From an uncultured Sterolibacteriaceae bacterium (GTDB taxonomy: Bacteria > Pseudomonadota > Gammaproteobacteria > Burkholderiales > Rhodocyclaceae): a stretch of 64,000 nt of DNA. The position numbers and the translations under genes were made by a program. Position 1 is the first letter of the stretch, and each line of letters opens with the position of its first letter. Positions 1-8,891 of this stretch are shown one piece after another. The stretch lies in assembly GCA_937888595.1 (NCBI GenBank), contig CALARK010000008.1, positions 124,001-188,000 on the forward strand. The letters run 5' to 3'. Under the pieces are notes generated by a model. It searched no databases. It saw only the letters and a list, made by a program, of their open reading frames with translations, and was not told the origin of the DNA.

Positions 1-1
1 C

Positions 2-928
2 ACGGCGCCTGCGGTTGCCGCGATGGCCAAGACCAACCTGATCCGCACCATCAACCCCGGTGTCGTGATGCAGGATGCCAGCCCCTACGGTCCGGAAGCC
101 CAGATCAAGGCGGAAGAGCGTCCCGACTGGATGAAGCGCTGGGAAAAGACCGGCCTGCTCAAGTTCGAAGACAAGAACGGTGACGGCCGCATCCAGTACT
201 ACAACGACAAGTCGAAGAACGAAGCCTTCAACGCCAAGGCTGCCGAAGCCGGCTGGAAAGGCAACGAGCTGACGGTCAACGCCGACATCATCGTGCTGGC
301 CAACCCGGAAATCGCGCTGCTGCCCGACTGGGTGATCGCGCTGGTCGCCGCCGGTGGTCTCGCCGCCGCGCTGTCGACCGCTGCCGGCCTGCTGATGGCG
401 ATCTCCTCCGCTATCTCCCACGACCTGGTCAAGGGTGTTTTCAACCCGAACATCAGCGAGAAGGGCGAGCTGATGGCGGGCAAGATCGCGATGGCCTGCT
501 CGATCGTCGTCGCCGGCTACCTCGGCCTGAACCCGCCCGGCTTCGCGGCCGGTACCGTGGCCCTGGCCTTCGGTATTGCCGCCTCGTCGCTGTTCCCGGC
601 GATCATGATGGGCATCTTCTCCAAGAAGATGAACAAGGAAGGCGCCATGGCCGGCATGCTGGCGGGCCTGTTCGTCACCCTGTTCTACGTGTTCGCGCAC
701 AAGGGTCTGTTCTTCATCAAGGGCACCGAGTACCTCGGCGTCATCGGCGGCGCCAACAGCTTCTTCGGCATCACGCCGGAAGCCTTCGGCGGCGTCGGCG
801 CCATGGTCAACTTCATCGTCGCCTTCCTGGTCGACAAGGTGACCAAGGAGCCGCCCGAGCATATCCAGCACATGGTCGAAGCCGTGCGTATCCCGCGTGG
901 TTCGAAGGCCGTGGATGGTGCTCACTAA
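2..928 (+). CDS. Sodium/solute symporter, acetate-permease type, large subunit (5' end outside window)
   Basis: The frame is open from the window edge, and the codons before the first ATG (position 23) read TAPAVAA, so the true start lies upstream. This is the C-terminal ~308 residues of an SSS-family, Na+-coupled carboxylate (acetate-like) inner-membrane symporter. Several hydrophobic helices are visible (for example residues starting LLPDWVIALVAAGG, then IAMACSIVVAGYLG and GTVALAFGIAASSLF). The tail PPEHIQHMVEAVRIPRG matches, from memory, the betaproteobacterial symporter subgroup that works with a small DUF4212 subunit encoded upstream. A hydrophilic loop carries DKNGDGRIQYYN, which resembles an EF-hand calcium loop. 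The substrate is inferred from family only. Confidence 0.85.
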   Translation, partial: TAPAVAAMAKTNLIRTINPGVVMQDASPYGPEAQIKAEERPDWMKRWEKTGLLKFEDKNGDGRIQYYNDKSKNEAFNAKAAEAGWKGNELTVNADIIVLANPEIALLPDWVIALVAAGGLAAALSTAAGLLMAISSAISHDLVKGVFNPNISEKGELMAGKIAMACSIVVAGYLGLNPPGFAAGTVALAFGIAASSLFPAIMMGIFSKKMNKEGAMAGMLAGLFVTLFYVFAHKGLFFIKGTEYLGVIGGANSFFGITPEAFGGVGAMVNFIVAFLVDKVTKEPPEHIQHMVEAVRIPRGSKAVDGAH

Positions 929-963
929 GCCGTAATCCCAGCCCGGTCCGTCCGGGCTGAAAC

Positions 964-996
964 AAGCCCCGCCGGGTTACACTGGCGGGGCTTTTT
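964..996 (+). terminator. Rho-independent terminator after the symporter gene
   Basis: A 10-bp stem, AAGCCCCGCC (964-973) with GGCGGGGCTT (984-993), is followed by a T run to 996. A second weaker hairpin (AGCCCGG/CCGGGCT, 940-958) lies just before it. It sits 36 bp after the symporter stop codon. Confidence 0.85.
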
Positions 997-1019
997 GTTT
1001 GCACAATCTGGAGTCAACG

Positions 1020-1382
1020 ATGGTTTTCGACATCAACGTGGCGATGACATGGCTGCTGTTCCTGGCGCTGTTCCCGATCACATTTTTCTGGCTGCGACGC
1101 GCCTGGCGCATCATGATCAAGCGCGACTTCTCCGAGGTCGCCCTGAAGCGCGGCGAGCCGCCGCCCAACCAGGCGAAGTACGCTCCCTATTCGGCCGCCA
1201 TCAACCTGGTCGCCTCCGCCATCCTGATCTTCGTCATCCTCAGCGTCGTGACGGGATCGCTCGCCTACTCGACCTGGTCGGCCATCGCCGGCTCGACCAT
1301 CTGGATGAAGATCATCTTCGACTTCATCCTCAGCCGCCAGGCCCACCTGTTCGGCAAGCTCAAAAAACCGGATACACCGTAA
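1020..1382 (+). CDS. Small conserved membrane protein of unknown function
   Basis: 120 residues. I chose ATG 1020 because GGAG at 1010-1013 is well spaced for it; an in-frame ATG at 999 has no good ribosome binding site. Hydrophobic stretches MTWLLFLALFPITFFWL near the N terminus and a second around LVASAILIFVILSVV suggest two or three membrane helices, with a basic segment (RRAWRIMIKRDF) between. It lies downstream of the symporter but after a terminator, so it is probably transcribed separately or by read-through. I do not recognise a named family. Confidence 0.65.
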   Translation: MVFDINVAMTWLLFLALFPITFFWLRRAWRIMIKRDFSEVALKRGEPPPNQAKYAPYSAAINLVASAILIFVILSVVTGSLAYSTWSAIAGSTIWMKIIFDFILSRQAHLFGKLKKPDTP

Positions 1383-1516
1383 GGCGCATGTAAGTCGCAC
1401 GGCGCAGAATCGTCCGTGCTGTTCTCCTTTTCGGTCACAGGAGACCCCGGCCCGCAGCAATCGCCGCGAACTGCCGGAGTGTCTCGGGGAGCGATCCGGC
1501 AATTCCGCAAACGATC

Positions 1517-1533
1517 GCTCCCTGCCGACTTTT
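1517..1533 (+). repeat. Partial copy of the dispersed repeat
   Basis: GCTCCCTGCCGACTTTT matches the right half of the repeat (CGCCGACTTTT, one mismatch) and part of the left half, with a few bases missing between. It is 38 bp before a full copy in the same orientation. It may be a decayed copy or chance. Confidence 0.4.
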
Positions 1534-1570
1534 CCCCCGATTGAATGCCCGTGCAGGCCGCAGATACGCC

Positions 1571-1591
1571 GTCCTGCCGGCGCCGACTTTT
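1571..1591 (+). repeat. Dispersed 21-bp repeat, intergenic copy
   Basis: Reads GTCCTGCCGG CGCCGACTTTT, one mismatch to the consensus GTCCCGCC(G/A)GCG CCGACTTTT. It lies in non-coding DNA between the membrane-protein gene and the groEL terminator. Confidence 0.8.
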
Positions 1592-1609
1592 TGTGCGCCG
1601 GCAACGGGC

Positions 1610-1644
1610 AAAACAAAAGCCCCGCATTGCGGGGCTTTTGTTTT
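1610..1644. terminator. Bidirectional terminator downstream of groEL
   Basis: A perfect 16-bp stem (AAAACAAAAGCCCCGC at 1610-1625 and its complement at 1629-1644) with loop ATT. The outer part of the stem is A-rich on one side and T-rich on the other, so it can end transcripts of groESL (minus) and anything coming from the left. Confidence 0.85.
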
Positions 1645-1707
1645 GGAGGAAGGTGGGCTCAGTTTCAAGCCCGGGGAGGAAACCGCGTCTCCTCCTGTTC
1701 CTGCCTT

Positions 1708-1733
1708 GGACATGATGTAATCGGTGAAACCGA

Positions 1734-1746
<13 letters not shown>
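1708..1746. repeat. Perfect 18-bp inverted repeat over the groEL stop codon
   Basis: GGACATGATGTAATCGGT (1708-1725) is the exact complement of 1729-1746, separated by GAA. The right arm encodes the last groEL codons (MDMM) plus its stop; the left arm is an inverted copy just after the stop. There is no T run, so this hairpin alone is not a typical terminator. Confidence 0.9.
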
Positions 1747-3386
<1,640 letters not shown>

Positions 3387-3424
3387 TGTTTATCTCTCCA
3401 GTAAATTCGATTAACCGAGACCGA

Positions 3425-3715
3425 TCAGGCCTCGACGACGCCCATGATGTCTTCTTCGCGCATCACCAGCAGTTCCTCGCCATCGACCTTGACGGTCTGG
3501 CCGGAATACTTGCCGAACAGGACGCGATCACCGGCCTTGACGGCCATCGGACGGACCTTGCCGTCATCCATGATCTTGCCGTTGCCGACAGCGATGATTT
3601 CGCCCTGATCGGGCTTTTCGCCAGCGGAGTCGGGGATGACGATGCCGGACGCGGTGGTGCGCTCGGCTTCAACACGCTTGACGATCACGCGATCATGCAA
3701 GGGACGGATTTTCAT
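3425..3715 (-). CDS. groES: Co-chaperonin GroES (Hsp10)
   Basis: 96 residues beginning MKIRPLHDRVIVKR. It forms the heptameric lid of the GroEL cavity. The mobile-loop region ERTTASGIVIPDSAGEKP is present. The start was placed at 3715, because AAGGAG is 8 bases before it; the in-frame ATG two codons upstream is too close to that site, and the long upstream extension of this frame is an antisense shadow. First gene of the groESL operon, with promoter and CIRCE element upstream. Confidence 0.98.
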   Translation of the reverse strand: MKIRPLHDRVIVKRVEAERTTASGIVIPDSAGEKPDQGEIIAVGNGKIMDDGKVRPMAVKAGDRVLFGKYSGQTVKVDGEELLVMREEDIMGVVEA

Positions 3716-3800
3716 GAACATTTCTCCTTCTGGACAAAAACGGAGCCACCTCGACGGATGGCAGGTTTGGCTTATTGAGAGGGTTGGGCGCGAGTCGCTG

Positions 3801-3827
3801 TTAGCACTCATCGCCAACGAGTGCCAA
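3801..3827 (-). promoter_or_regulatory. CIRCE operator (HrcA binding site)
   Basis: TTAGCACTC (3801-3809), nine spacer bases, GAGTGCCAA (3819-3827). Known CIRCE consensus is TTAGCACTC-N9-GAGTGCTAA, so there is one mismatch. It covers the expected transcription start of groESL and touches the -10 box, as expected for repression by HrcA. Confidence 0.95.
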
Positions 3828-3855
3828 TAATAGAGGCCGTCGAGGGGGTTTTCAA
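3827..3855 (-). promoter_or_regulatory. groESL promoter (sigma70 type)
   Basis: On the minus strand, TTGAAA (3855-3850), 17 bases, TATTAT (3832-3827). The preceding C makes CTTGAAA, which also fits a sigma32 -35 box, but no CCCCAT-type -10 box is evident at the right distance. The start of transcription would fall inside CIRCE. Confidence 0.75.
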
Positions 3856-3892
3856 GAGACCGCCATGATTTTTTTGCGGATAATCCCGCTCC

Positions 3893-4861
3893 ATGGGATT
3901 TTTCGACTGGCTGCGGCCTGCCACTCCGCTCGATGCAGACACGCTCGCCCTCGTCGAGCGGGCGACGATGGCGGTCGATCCCATGATCCGCCAGGTTTCC
4001 GGCCATGCCCGCCGCCTGGCCCCCGCGGTCCGCCATGCGATGGACTACTGTGCCGACATCGCGGGGCGCATCCCCGGCCCCTATGAAATCAGCCGCGCCG
4101 CCTTCGCTGCCGACCCGCTGGTGCATGCCCTGTTCGGCAGCGCCGACGACATCGAGCTGATGCTGGCCAGGAGCCAGTGCGTGCGCGAGCACCTGCCGAC
4201 AATGAGCCTTGCCGGCGGCCAGTGCTGTGCGCTGCTCGGCATGCGGCATCGCGAGAAGAGCGGCTTCGGCGTCGCCCTGGACGGCGAGGTGGTGCGCAGC
4301 GACGTGCCGCAGCGGACGCTCTACTTCACCGACCATACGCTGGCCGAGCCGACGCCCGATCTGCCCGCCGCCCGCGAACGCCTGCGCGACGTGCTGTTCG
4401 ACGGCCTGCTCAAGGGCTTCGCCGCCCACGTCGCCGACGTGCGCGCCGAGCACGACAGCCTGCACAAGGACCACGCCATCGCCCAGGCCTGCGTGCGTAG
4501 CCGCAGTTCCTCCGGTGGCGATCCGGAAACCCATACCCGCCGGCTCGCCCAGCTCGAAGATGCCCTGCGCGCCACCGCCGACGCCCTGCAGCCCGAACGC
4601 CTGCTGGCCATGCTGATCGAGGCGCTGGCAAATCCGCAACCCCACCTGAGCCTCGATCCGGTCAGCATCCGCGTGGATCGCAGCGGCGTGATCACCGGGC
4701 GGGGCGAAGCCTCCGCCGGCGAGGGCGACACCTTGCACTTCGCCGAACTCACCAACCGCGACCAGCGCCGCTGGGTGGTCATCCTCGCCCGCATCGAACG
4801 CGACGAGGCACGTCGCGCCCTCGACCGCTTCGAACAGGCCCATCGCTACATCGTCATCTGA
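3893..4861 (+). CDS. Conserved hypothetical protein
   Basis: 322 residues beginning MGFFDWLRPATP; soluble, no signal peptide or membrane helix. Helical and rich in Ala, Arg and Asp, with a likely coiled segment around THTRRLAQLEDALRATADAL and a C-terminal part DRDQRRW-type (NRDQRRWVVILARIERDEARRALDR) that looks folded. I do not recognise a family and assign no function. It diverges from groESL, and its stop overlaps the dacB start by one base (TGATG), so the two are translationally coupled. Confidence 0.75.
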   Translation: MGFFDWLRPATPLDADTLALVERATMAVDPMIRQVSGHARRLAPAVRHAMDYCADIAGRIPGPYEISRAAFAADPLVHALFGSADDIELMLARSQCVREHLPTMSLAGGQCCALLGMRHREKSGFGVALDGEVVRSDVPQRTLYFTDHTLAEPTPDLPAARERLRDVLFDGLLKGFAAHVADVRAEHDSLHKDHAIAQACVRSRSSSGGDPETHTRRLAQLEDALRATADALQPERLLAMLIEALANPQPHLSLDPVSIRVDRSGVITGRGEASAGEGDTLHFAELTNRDQRRWVVILARIERDEARRALDRFEQAHRYIVI

Positions 4862-6267
4862 TGCCACGACCGTCGCTGCCACTCCTGTTCCTGTTGTTTG
4901 TCGCCCACCTGTCTTTTGCCGCCGACGGCTTGCCTGCGCCGGTACGGATGGCGCTGGGGCAGGCCGGCATTCCGTCCGGAGCCGTCGCGATCGTCGCGCA
5001 GCCGCTTGACGGCCAGCGCCCACTGCTGCGCCATCGCGGCACGGCAGCGATGAACCCGGCCTCGCTGGCCAAGCTGCTCACCACGCTGTCGGCACTTGAA
5101 ATCCTCGGACCCGCCTATCGCTTCCGTACCGAGGTGCTGGCCGACGCACCGCCGCGCGACGGCATTCTCGACGGCCCGCTCTACCTGCGCGGCAGCGGCG
5201 ACCCGAAGCTCACCTACGACCGACTCTGGCTGCTGCTGCGCGAACTGCGCGGGCGCGGGCTGCGCGAGATCCGCGGCGGCCTCGTCATCGACCGCAGCGC
5301 CTTCGCGCCGGTGGCACACGACCCGGCCGCCTTCGACGGCAAGCCGCTGCGCCCCTACAACGTCGGCCCCGACGCGCTGCTGTTCAATTTCGCCACCGTG
5401 CATCTCACCCTGGTCCCCGAGGGGACATCGGTGCGCGTCCTCGCCGAACCGCTGCCCGCCGAGTACGTCGTGGACAACCAGCTCAAAGTCGTCGCCGGCA
5501 GGCCCTGCAACGGCGAATGGCGCGAGCAGCTCACCGCGACCCTGCTGACGGATCGCCTCCGTCTCTCCGGCGACTTCCCCGCCGCCTGCGGCGAAAAGCC
5601 ATGGCATCTCGCCGGCCTGCCCAATGCGACGCTGCTCGCCGGCACCTTCACGCGCCTGTGGCGCGAGCTGGGCGGCGAAATCACCGGCGGCGTCCGGGAA
5701 GGGACCGTGCCGGAAGCCGCCGTGCCGCTCGCGGCCACCGATTCGCCGCCGCTCGGCGAACTGGTGCGCGACATCAACAAGTACTCGAACAACGTCATGG
5801 CCCGGCAACTGTTCTTAAAACTCGGCTCTGGCGGGACGGTGGCGGCGGACGCATCCATTCGCGACTGGCTCGTCCGCAAAGGCATGGACTTTCCCGAACT
5901 GATTCTCGACAACGGCGCCGGCCTGTCGCGCAATGCGCGCATCTCCGCCGACCATCTGGCTCAGGTGCTGGCCGCGGGCTGGGCCAGCCCGGCGATGCCG
6001 GAATTCCTCGCCTCGCTGCCGATCGCGGCCCTCGACGGTACCGTGAAGAAGAAATTCAACGGCAACGGCGCTGCCGGCCAGGCGCACCTCAAGACCGGCT
6101 CGCTCGAAGGCGTGCGCGGCGTCGCCGGCTACCTGATCGACCGGCACGGGCGGCGACACCTGCTGGTCTTCATGGTGGACCACCCGAACGCCGCCCAGGC
6201 GCAACCGGCCTTCGAGGCCCTGCTCGACTGGCTGTGGCACGGCGAACCGGGCGTGAAGGGAAGCTGA
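4861..6267 (+). CDS. dacB: D-alanyl-D-alanine carboxypeptidase/endopeptidase (PBP4)
   Basis: 468 residues with an N-terminal signal peptide (about residues 1-21, ending SFAADG), so periplasmic. It trims and cleaves peptidoglycan cross-links. The three serine peptidase S13 motifs are visible: SLAK at residues 68-71 (nucleophile Ser68), SNN at 309-311 and KTG at 411-413. Coupled to the gene upstream; the phosphate transporter starts 2 bp after its stop, so all may share a transcript. Just after the SNN region, LKLGSGGTV is encoded by a diverged copy of the dispersed repeat (5817-5839). Confidence 0.95.
   Translation: MPRPSLPLLFLLFVAHLSFAADGLPAPVRMALGQAGIPSGAVAIVAQPLDGQRPLLRHRGTAAMNPASLAKLLTTLSALEILGPAYRFRTEVLADAPPRDGILDGPLYLRGSGDPKLTYDRLWLLLRELRGRGLREIRGGLVIDRSAFAPVAHDPAAFDGKPLRPYNVGPDALLFNFATVHLTLVPEGTSVRVLAEPLPAEYVVDNQLKVVAGRPCNGEWREQLTATLLTDRLRLSGDFPAACGEKPWHLAGLPNATLLAGTFTRLWRELGGEITGGVREGTVPEAAVPLAATDSPPLGELVRDINKYSNNVMARQLFLKLGSGGTVAADASIRDWLVRKGMDFPELILDNGAGLSRNARISADHLAQVLAAGWASPAMPEFLASLPIAALDGTVKKKFNGNGAAGQAHLKTGSLEGVRGVAGYLIDRHGRRHLLVFMVDHPNAAQAQPAFEALLDWLWHGEPGVKGS
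5817..5839 (-). repeat. Diverged copy of the dispersed repeat inside dacB
   Basis: AAAACTCGGCTCTGGCGGGACGG differs at two positions from AAAAGTCGGCGCTGGCGGGACGG, the form seen at 63051. It encodes KLGSGGTV in dacB. It may be a repeat copy or a chance resemblance in a gene with similar amino acids. Confidence 0.5.
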
Positions 6268-6269
6268 CG

Positions 6270-7322
6270 ATGGACACCCTGTTCATCCTCGCCCTCGCCG
6301 CCGTGCTGATCGTGCTGCTGTTCGACTACACGAACGGCTTCCATGACGCCGCCAACATCGTCGCCAGCGTGATCGCCTCACGTGCCATGACGCCGGTGCA
6401 GGCCATCATGATCGTCGCCGTCTTCGAGTTCCTCGGGCCGCTGCTCGGCGGCACCGCCGTGGCGAACACGATCGGCAAGTTCGTCAATCTCGACGGCGTC
6501 GATGCCGTGCTCGCGCTGCAGATTCTCGTCTGCGGCCTGTTCGGCGCGATCGCCTGGAACCTGCTGACCTGGTGGCGCGGTATCCCCTCCTCGTCCTCAC
6601 ATGCGCTGGTCGGCGGGCTGGCCGGGGCCGTGGTCGTCTCGGTCGGCGCCGACCACGTCGCCTGGGGCTTCGCCGAACTGGCACAGGGCCACGTCACCGG
6701 CATCGTCAAGGTGCTCGCCGCCCTGCTGCTCTCGCCGCTGGTCGGCTTCTGGGCCGGCTTCCTGCTGCACCGCTTCGTGCTCGGCCTGCTGCGCGGCGCG
6801 CGGCCGGCGATCAACCGCAACCTGCGCAACGCGCAGTACTTCACCGCCGCCGGCCTCGCCTTCTCGCACGGCGCCAACGACGCGCAGAAGAGCATGGGCA
6901 TCCTCACGCTGGTGCTGCTGCTGGGCGGCTTCATCGACCGCTTCGCCGTGCCGTTCTGGGTGATGCTCGCCTGCGCCATCGCCATGACGCTGGGCATCCT
7001 GTCCGGCGGCTGGCGCATCGTGCGCACCCTCGGCTTCGCGATCTACAAGGTGCGGCCGGTGCACGCGCTCGATTCACAGCTCACCTCGGCCGGCGTCATC
7101 TTCGCCGCCTCAGCCCTCGGCGCACCGGTGTCGACGACGCACGTCGTCGCCACCTCGATCATGGGCATCGGCGCCTCGGAACGGCCCAAGGCGGTGCGCT
7201 GGGCCAAGGCGCGCGAAATCGCCACCACCTGGATCATCACCATCCCCGGCGCCGCCACGGTGTCGGTCGCCTGCTACTTCCTGCTGCACGCCCTCCTCGC
7301 CCTCACCGGGAGCACGACATGA
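6270..7322 (+). CDS. Inorganic phosphate transporter, PiT family
   Basis: 350 residues of an inner-membrane permease for (metal-)phosphate with about ten hydrophobic segments. The family's duplicated signature is visible: DYTNGFHDAANIVA near residues 14-27 and AFSHGANDAQKSMGI near 198-213. I placed the start at ATG 6270 (MDTLFILALAAVL); the frame's upstream part overlaps dacB and is not coding. The stop overlaps the next start (ATGA), tying it to the DUF47 partner. Confidence 0.93.
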   Translation: MDTLFILALAAVLIVLLFDYTNGFHDAANIVASVIASRAMTPVQAIMIVAVFEFLGPLLGGTAVANTIGKFVNLDGVDAVLALQILVCGLFGAIAWNLLTWWRGIPSSSSHALVGGLAGAVVVSVGADHVAWGFAELAQGHVTGIVKVLAALLLSPLVGFWAGFLLHRFVLGLLRGARPAINRNLRNAQYFTAAGLAFSHGANDAQKSMGILTLVLLLGGFIDRFAVPFWVMLACAIAMTLGILSGGWRIVRTLGFAIYKVRPVHALDSQLTSAGVIFAASALGAPVSTTHVVATSIMGIGASERPKAVRWAKAREIATTWIITIPGAATVSVACYFLLHALLALTGSTT

Positions 7323-7972
7323 CCACCGCGAACCATGACCATGGCAAATCCCTGCTGGCCCGGCTCTACGAGCGCTTCTTTCCCAAATCCGCCGACTTCT
7401 TCCTGCTCCTGACCGAGCAGAGCCGCCAGGTCGAGCACACCGTCGGCCTGCTGGTGAGCTATATGGAAAGCGGCGACGCGGCGATCGGCGACCGCATCCG
7501 CGAGGACGAGCACGCCGCCGACACGGTCAAGGTCAGCAACATCCACACGCTCAACGAAGCCTTCTCGACGCCGATCGACCGCGAGGACATCTACCGCGCC
7601 ATCACCACGCTCGACGAGGTGGTCAACGCCTGCAAGGACGCCGTCAGCGAAATGGATGCACTGCAGCTCAAGCCCGACGCATTCACGCTGGAAATGGCCC
7701 GCCTGCTGATGAAGGGGGTCGAGGCATTGACCGCCGGCTACGGCCAGTTATCGACCCAGCCGGCACAGGCGGCCGACGATGCCGACGTCGCCCGCAAGGC
7801 CGAGCGCAAGGTGGAAAAACTTTACCGCAAGGCGCTCGCGCAGCTCTTCAACGGCGACGACTACATCCACATGTTCAAGCGCCGCGAGATCTACCGCCAC
7901 CTCACCCACGCGGCCGAGCGCATGGCCGCCTGCGCCAACACGCTGCACGACATCGTGGTGAAGATGGTGTGA
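7319..7972 (+). CDS. DUF47 / PhoU-like partner of PiT transporter
   Basis: 217 residues, all-helical, cytoplasmic. It begins MTTANHDHGK and reads through RLYERFFPKSADFFLLLTEQS, characteristic of DUF47 (PhoU-fold) proteins that are encoded with PiT permeases and are thought to control phosphate uptake; function here is inferred from family and from the 4-bp ATGA overlap. Acidic pairs such as REDEHAAD and the ERMAACANTLHDIV end fit the PhoU metal-binding helices. A repeat copy begins at the last base of its stop codon. Confidence 0.88.
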   Translation: MTTANHDHGKSLLARLYERFFPKSADFFLLLTEQSRQVEHTVGLLVSYMESGDAAIGDRIREDEHAADTVKVSNIHTLNEAFSTPIDREDIYRAITTLDEVVNACKDAVSEMDALQLKPDAFTLEMARLLMKGVEALTAGYGQLSTQPAQAADDADVARKAERKVEKLYRKALAQLFNGDDYIHMFKRREIYRHLTHAAERMAACANTLHDIVVKMV

Positions 7973-7995
7973 AAAAGTCGGCGCCGGCGGGACGG
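7972..7995 (-). repeat. Dispersed 21-bp repeat at a stop codon
   Basis: AAAAAGTCGGCGCCGGCGGG followed by ACGG matches the reverse complement of the consensus without mismatch. It starts at the final A of the DUF47 stop codon, in the 48-bp gap between convergent genes. Confidence 0.9.
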
Positions 7996-8020
7996 CCCGC
8001 CCTGACGCTGCCGGACCGCT

Positions 8021-8404
8021 TCAGGTATTCGTCTGGCGGCGGAAGCGGTCGGTCAGCAGGCGCATCAGGCTGAGGGCGAAGTACGGCGTCGCCTCCAGCA
8101 GGGCCATGAACTGGCCTTCGCGCACCTCGGCGATCTTGCAGTTCGTCTTGGCGACGGCGTCGGCCATGCGCGGCTGGTGGTCGATGATGCCCATCTCGCC
8201 GAACATCGAGCCGGGCTCGACGACCGAGATGATTTTTTCGCCCTTGCGGATTTCGACGGTGCCCGAGATCAGCACCGCCAAGTAGTCGCCGGGATCGCCA
8301 ACGCGAAAGATGGCAGCGCCCGGCGTGTAGGCGCGGATGCAGGAATGCTCGCGGTGGCGGTCGGAAAGCAGTTCCTGCAGCAGCCAGCCGGTCAGGTTCT
8401 TCAT
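8021..8404 (-). CDS. Cyclic nucleotide-binding domain protein
   Basis: 127 residues made of a single cNMP-binding (CRP-like) beta-roll: YTPGAAIFRVGDPGDYLAVLISGTVEI, then GSMFGEMGIIDHQPRMADAVAKTNCKIAEV. The GEMG part and following basic residue correspond to the phosphate-binding cassette. There is no DNA-binding, kinase or channel domain, so it is a free-standing sensor or a regulatory partner; its ligand cannot be told from sequence. Last gene of the bioD-ubiD minus-strand unit, 16 bp after the membrane protein. Confidence 0.85.
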   Translation of the reverse strand: MKNLTGWLLQELLSDRHREHSCIRAYTPGAAIFRVGDPGDYLAVLISGTVEIRKGEKIISVVEPGSMFGEMGIIDHQPRMADAVAKTNCKIAEVREGQFMALLEATPYFALSLMRLLTDRFRRQTNT

Positions 8405-8420
8405 GGCGTCCGTCCCGGGA

Positions 8421-8882
8421 TCAGGCCGGCGGCACCGGCATCGTGCGCCGGTCGGCGAGCGCCAGCCAGCCGCGGATCACGCGATAGAGCACCCAGATGC
8501 CGGTGACGACGATCACCATGATCGCGACCGGGATGCCGAAGAAGGTGGCTGCCAGCAGGCCGGCGAGCACCAGCCATAGCGCGGCGAACCAGAAGGTGCG
8601 CAACTGCCAGCGCCAGTGCGTGTCGAGCCAGGTGCCGCGCACGTTGGAGCGCGTGACGTAGTTGATGATCACGGAGATGATCGACGGCCAGCCGAACACG
8701 AAGGCGCCGACGATCGAGGCCGAGGTGAGGATGCCCGACAGCGCCGAGAGCGCGTGCAGTCCGTACATCACGTGGCACCAGGCGATCGCGCCGTCGGGAT
8801 TGGCGGCGGAACTGCCGCCGGATCCGGATGCCGAGTCTTGCGATTCGCGGAGGATATTGCCGTTTTCGTCGAAGTCAGCCAT
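8421..8882 (-). CDS. Small membrane protein, possibly DUF4870-like
   Basis: 153 residues. N-terminal hydrophilic, Ser/Gly-rich stretch (DSASGSGGSSAANPDG), then about four hydrophobic segments (MYGLHALSALSGI, SIVGAFVFGWPSIISVI, FWFAALWLVLAGLLAA, GIPVAIMVIVVTGIWVL). The start ATG 8882 is preferred over a GTG one codon upstream because AAGGA is then 7 bases away. It lies 9 bp after ubiD. The HWRWQLRTFW pattern between helices reminds me of DUF4870 proteins; no function is claimed. Confidence 0.7.
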   Translation of the reverse strand: MADFDENGNILRESQDSASGSGGSSAANPDGAIAWCHVMYGLHALSALSGILTSASIVGAFVFGWPSIISVIINYVTRSNVRGTWLDTHWRWQLRTFWFAALWLVLAGLLAATFFGIPVAIMVIVVTGIWVLYRVIRGWLALADRRTMPVPPA

Positions 8883-8891
8883 CACGTTTCC

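Larger units (their letters stand above)
1383..1733. other. Gene-free gap between the small membrane protein and groEL
   Basis: No plausible coding region. It holds one full and one partial copy of the dispersed 21-bp repeat, a strong bidirectional terminator (1610-1644) and the left arm of an inverted repeat that overlaps the groEL stop codon. The rest shows nothing recognisable. Confidence 0.8.
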
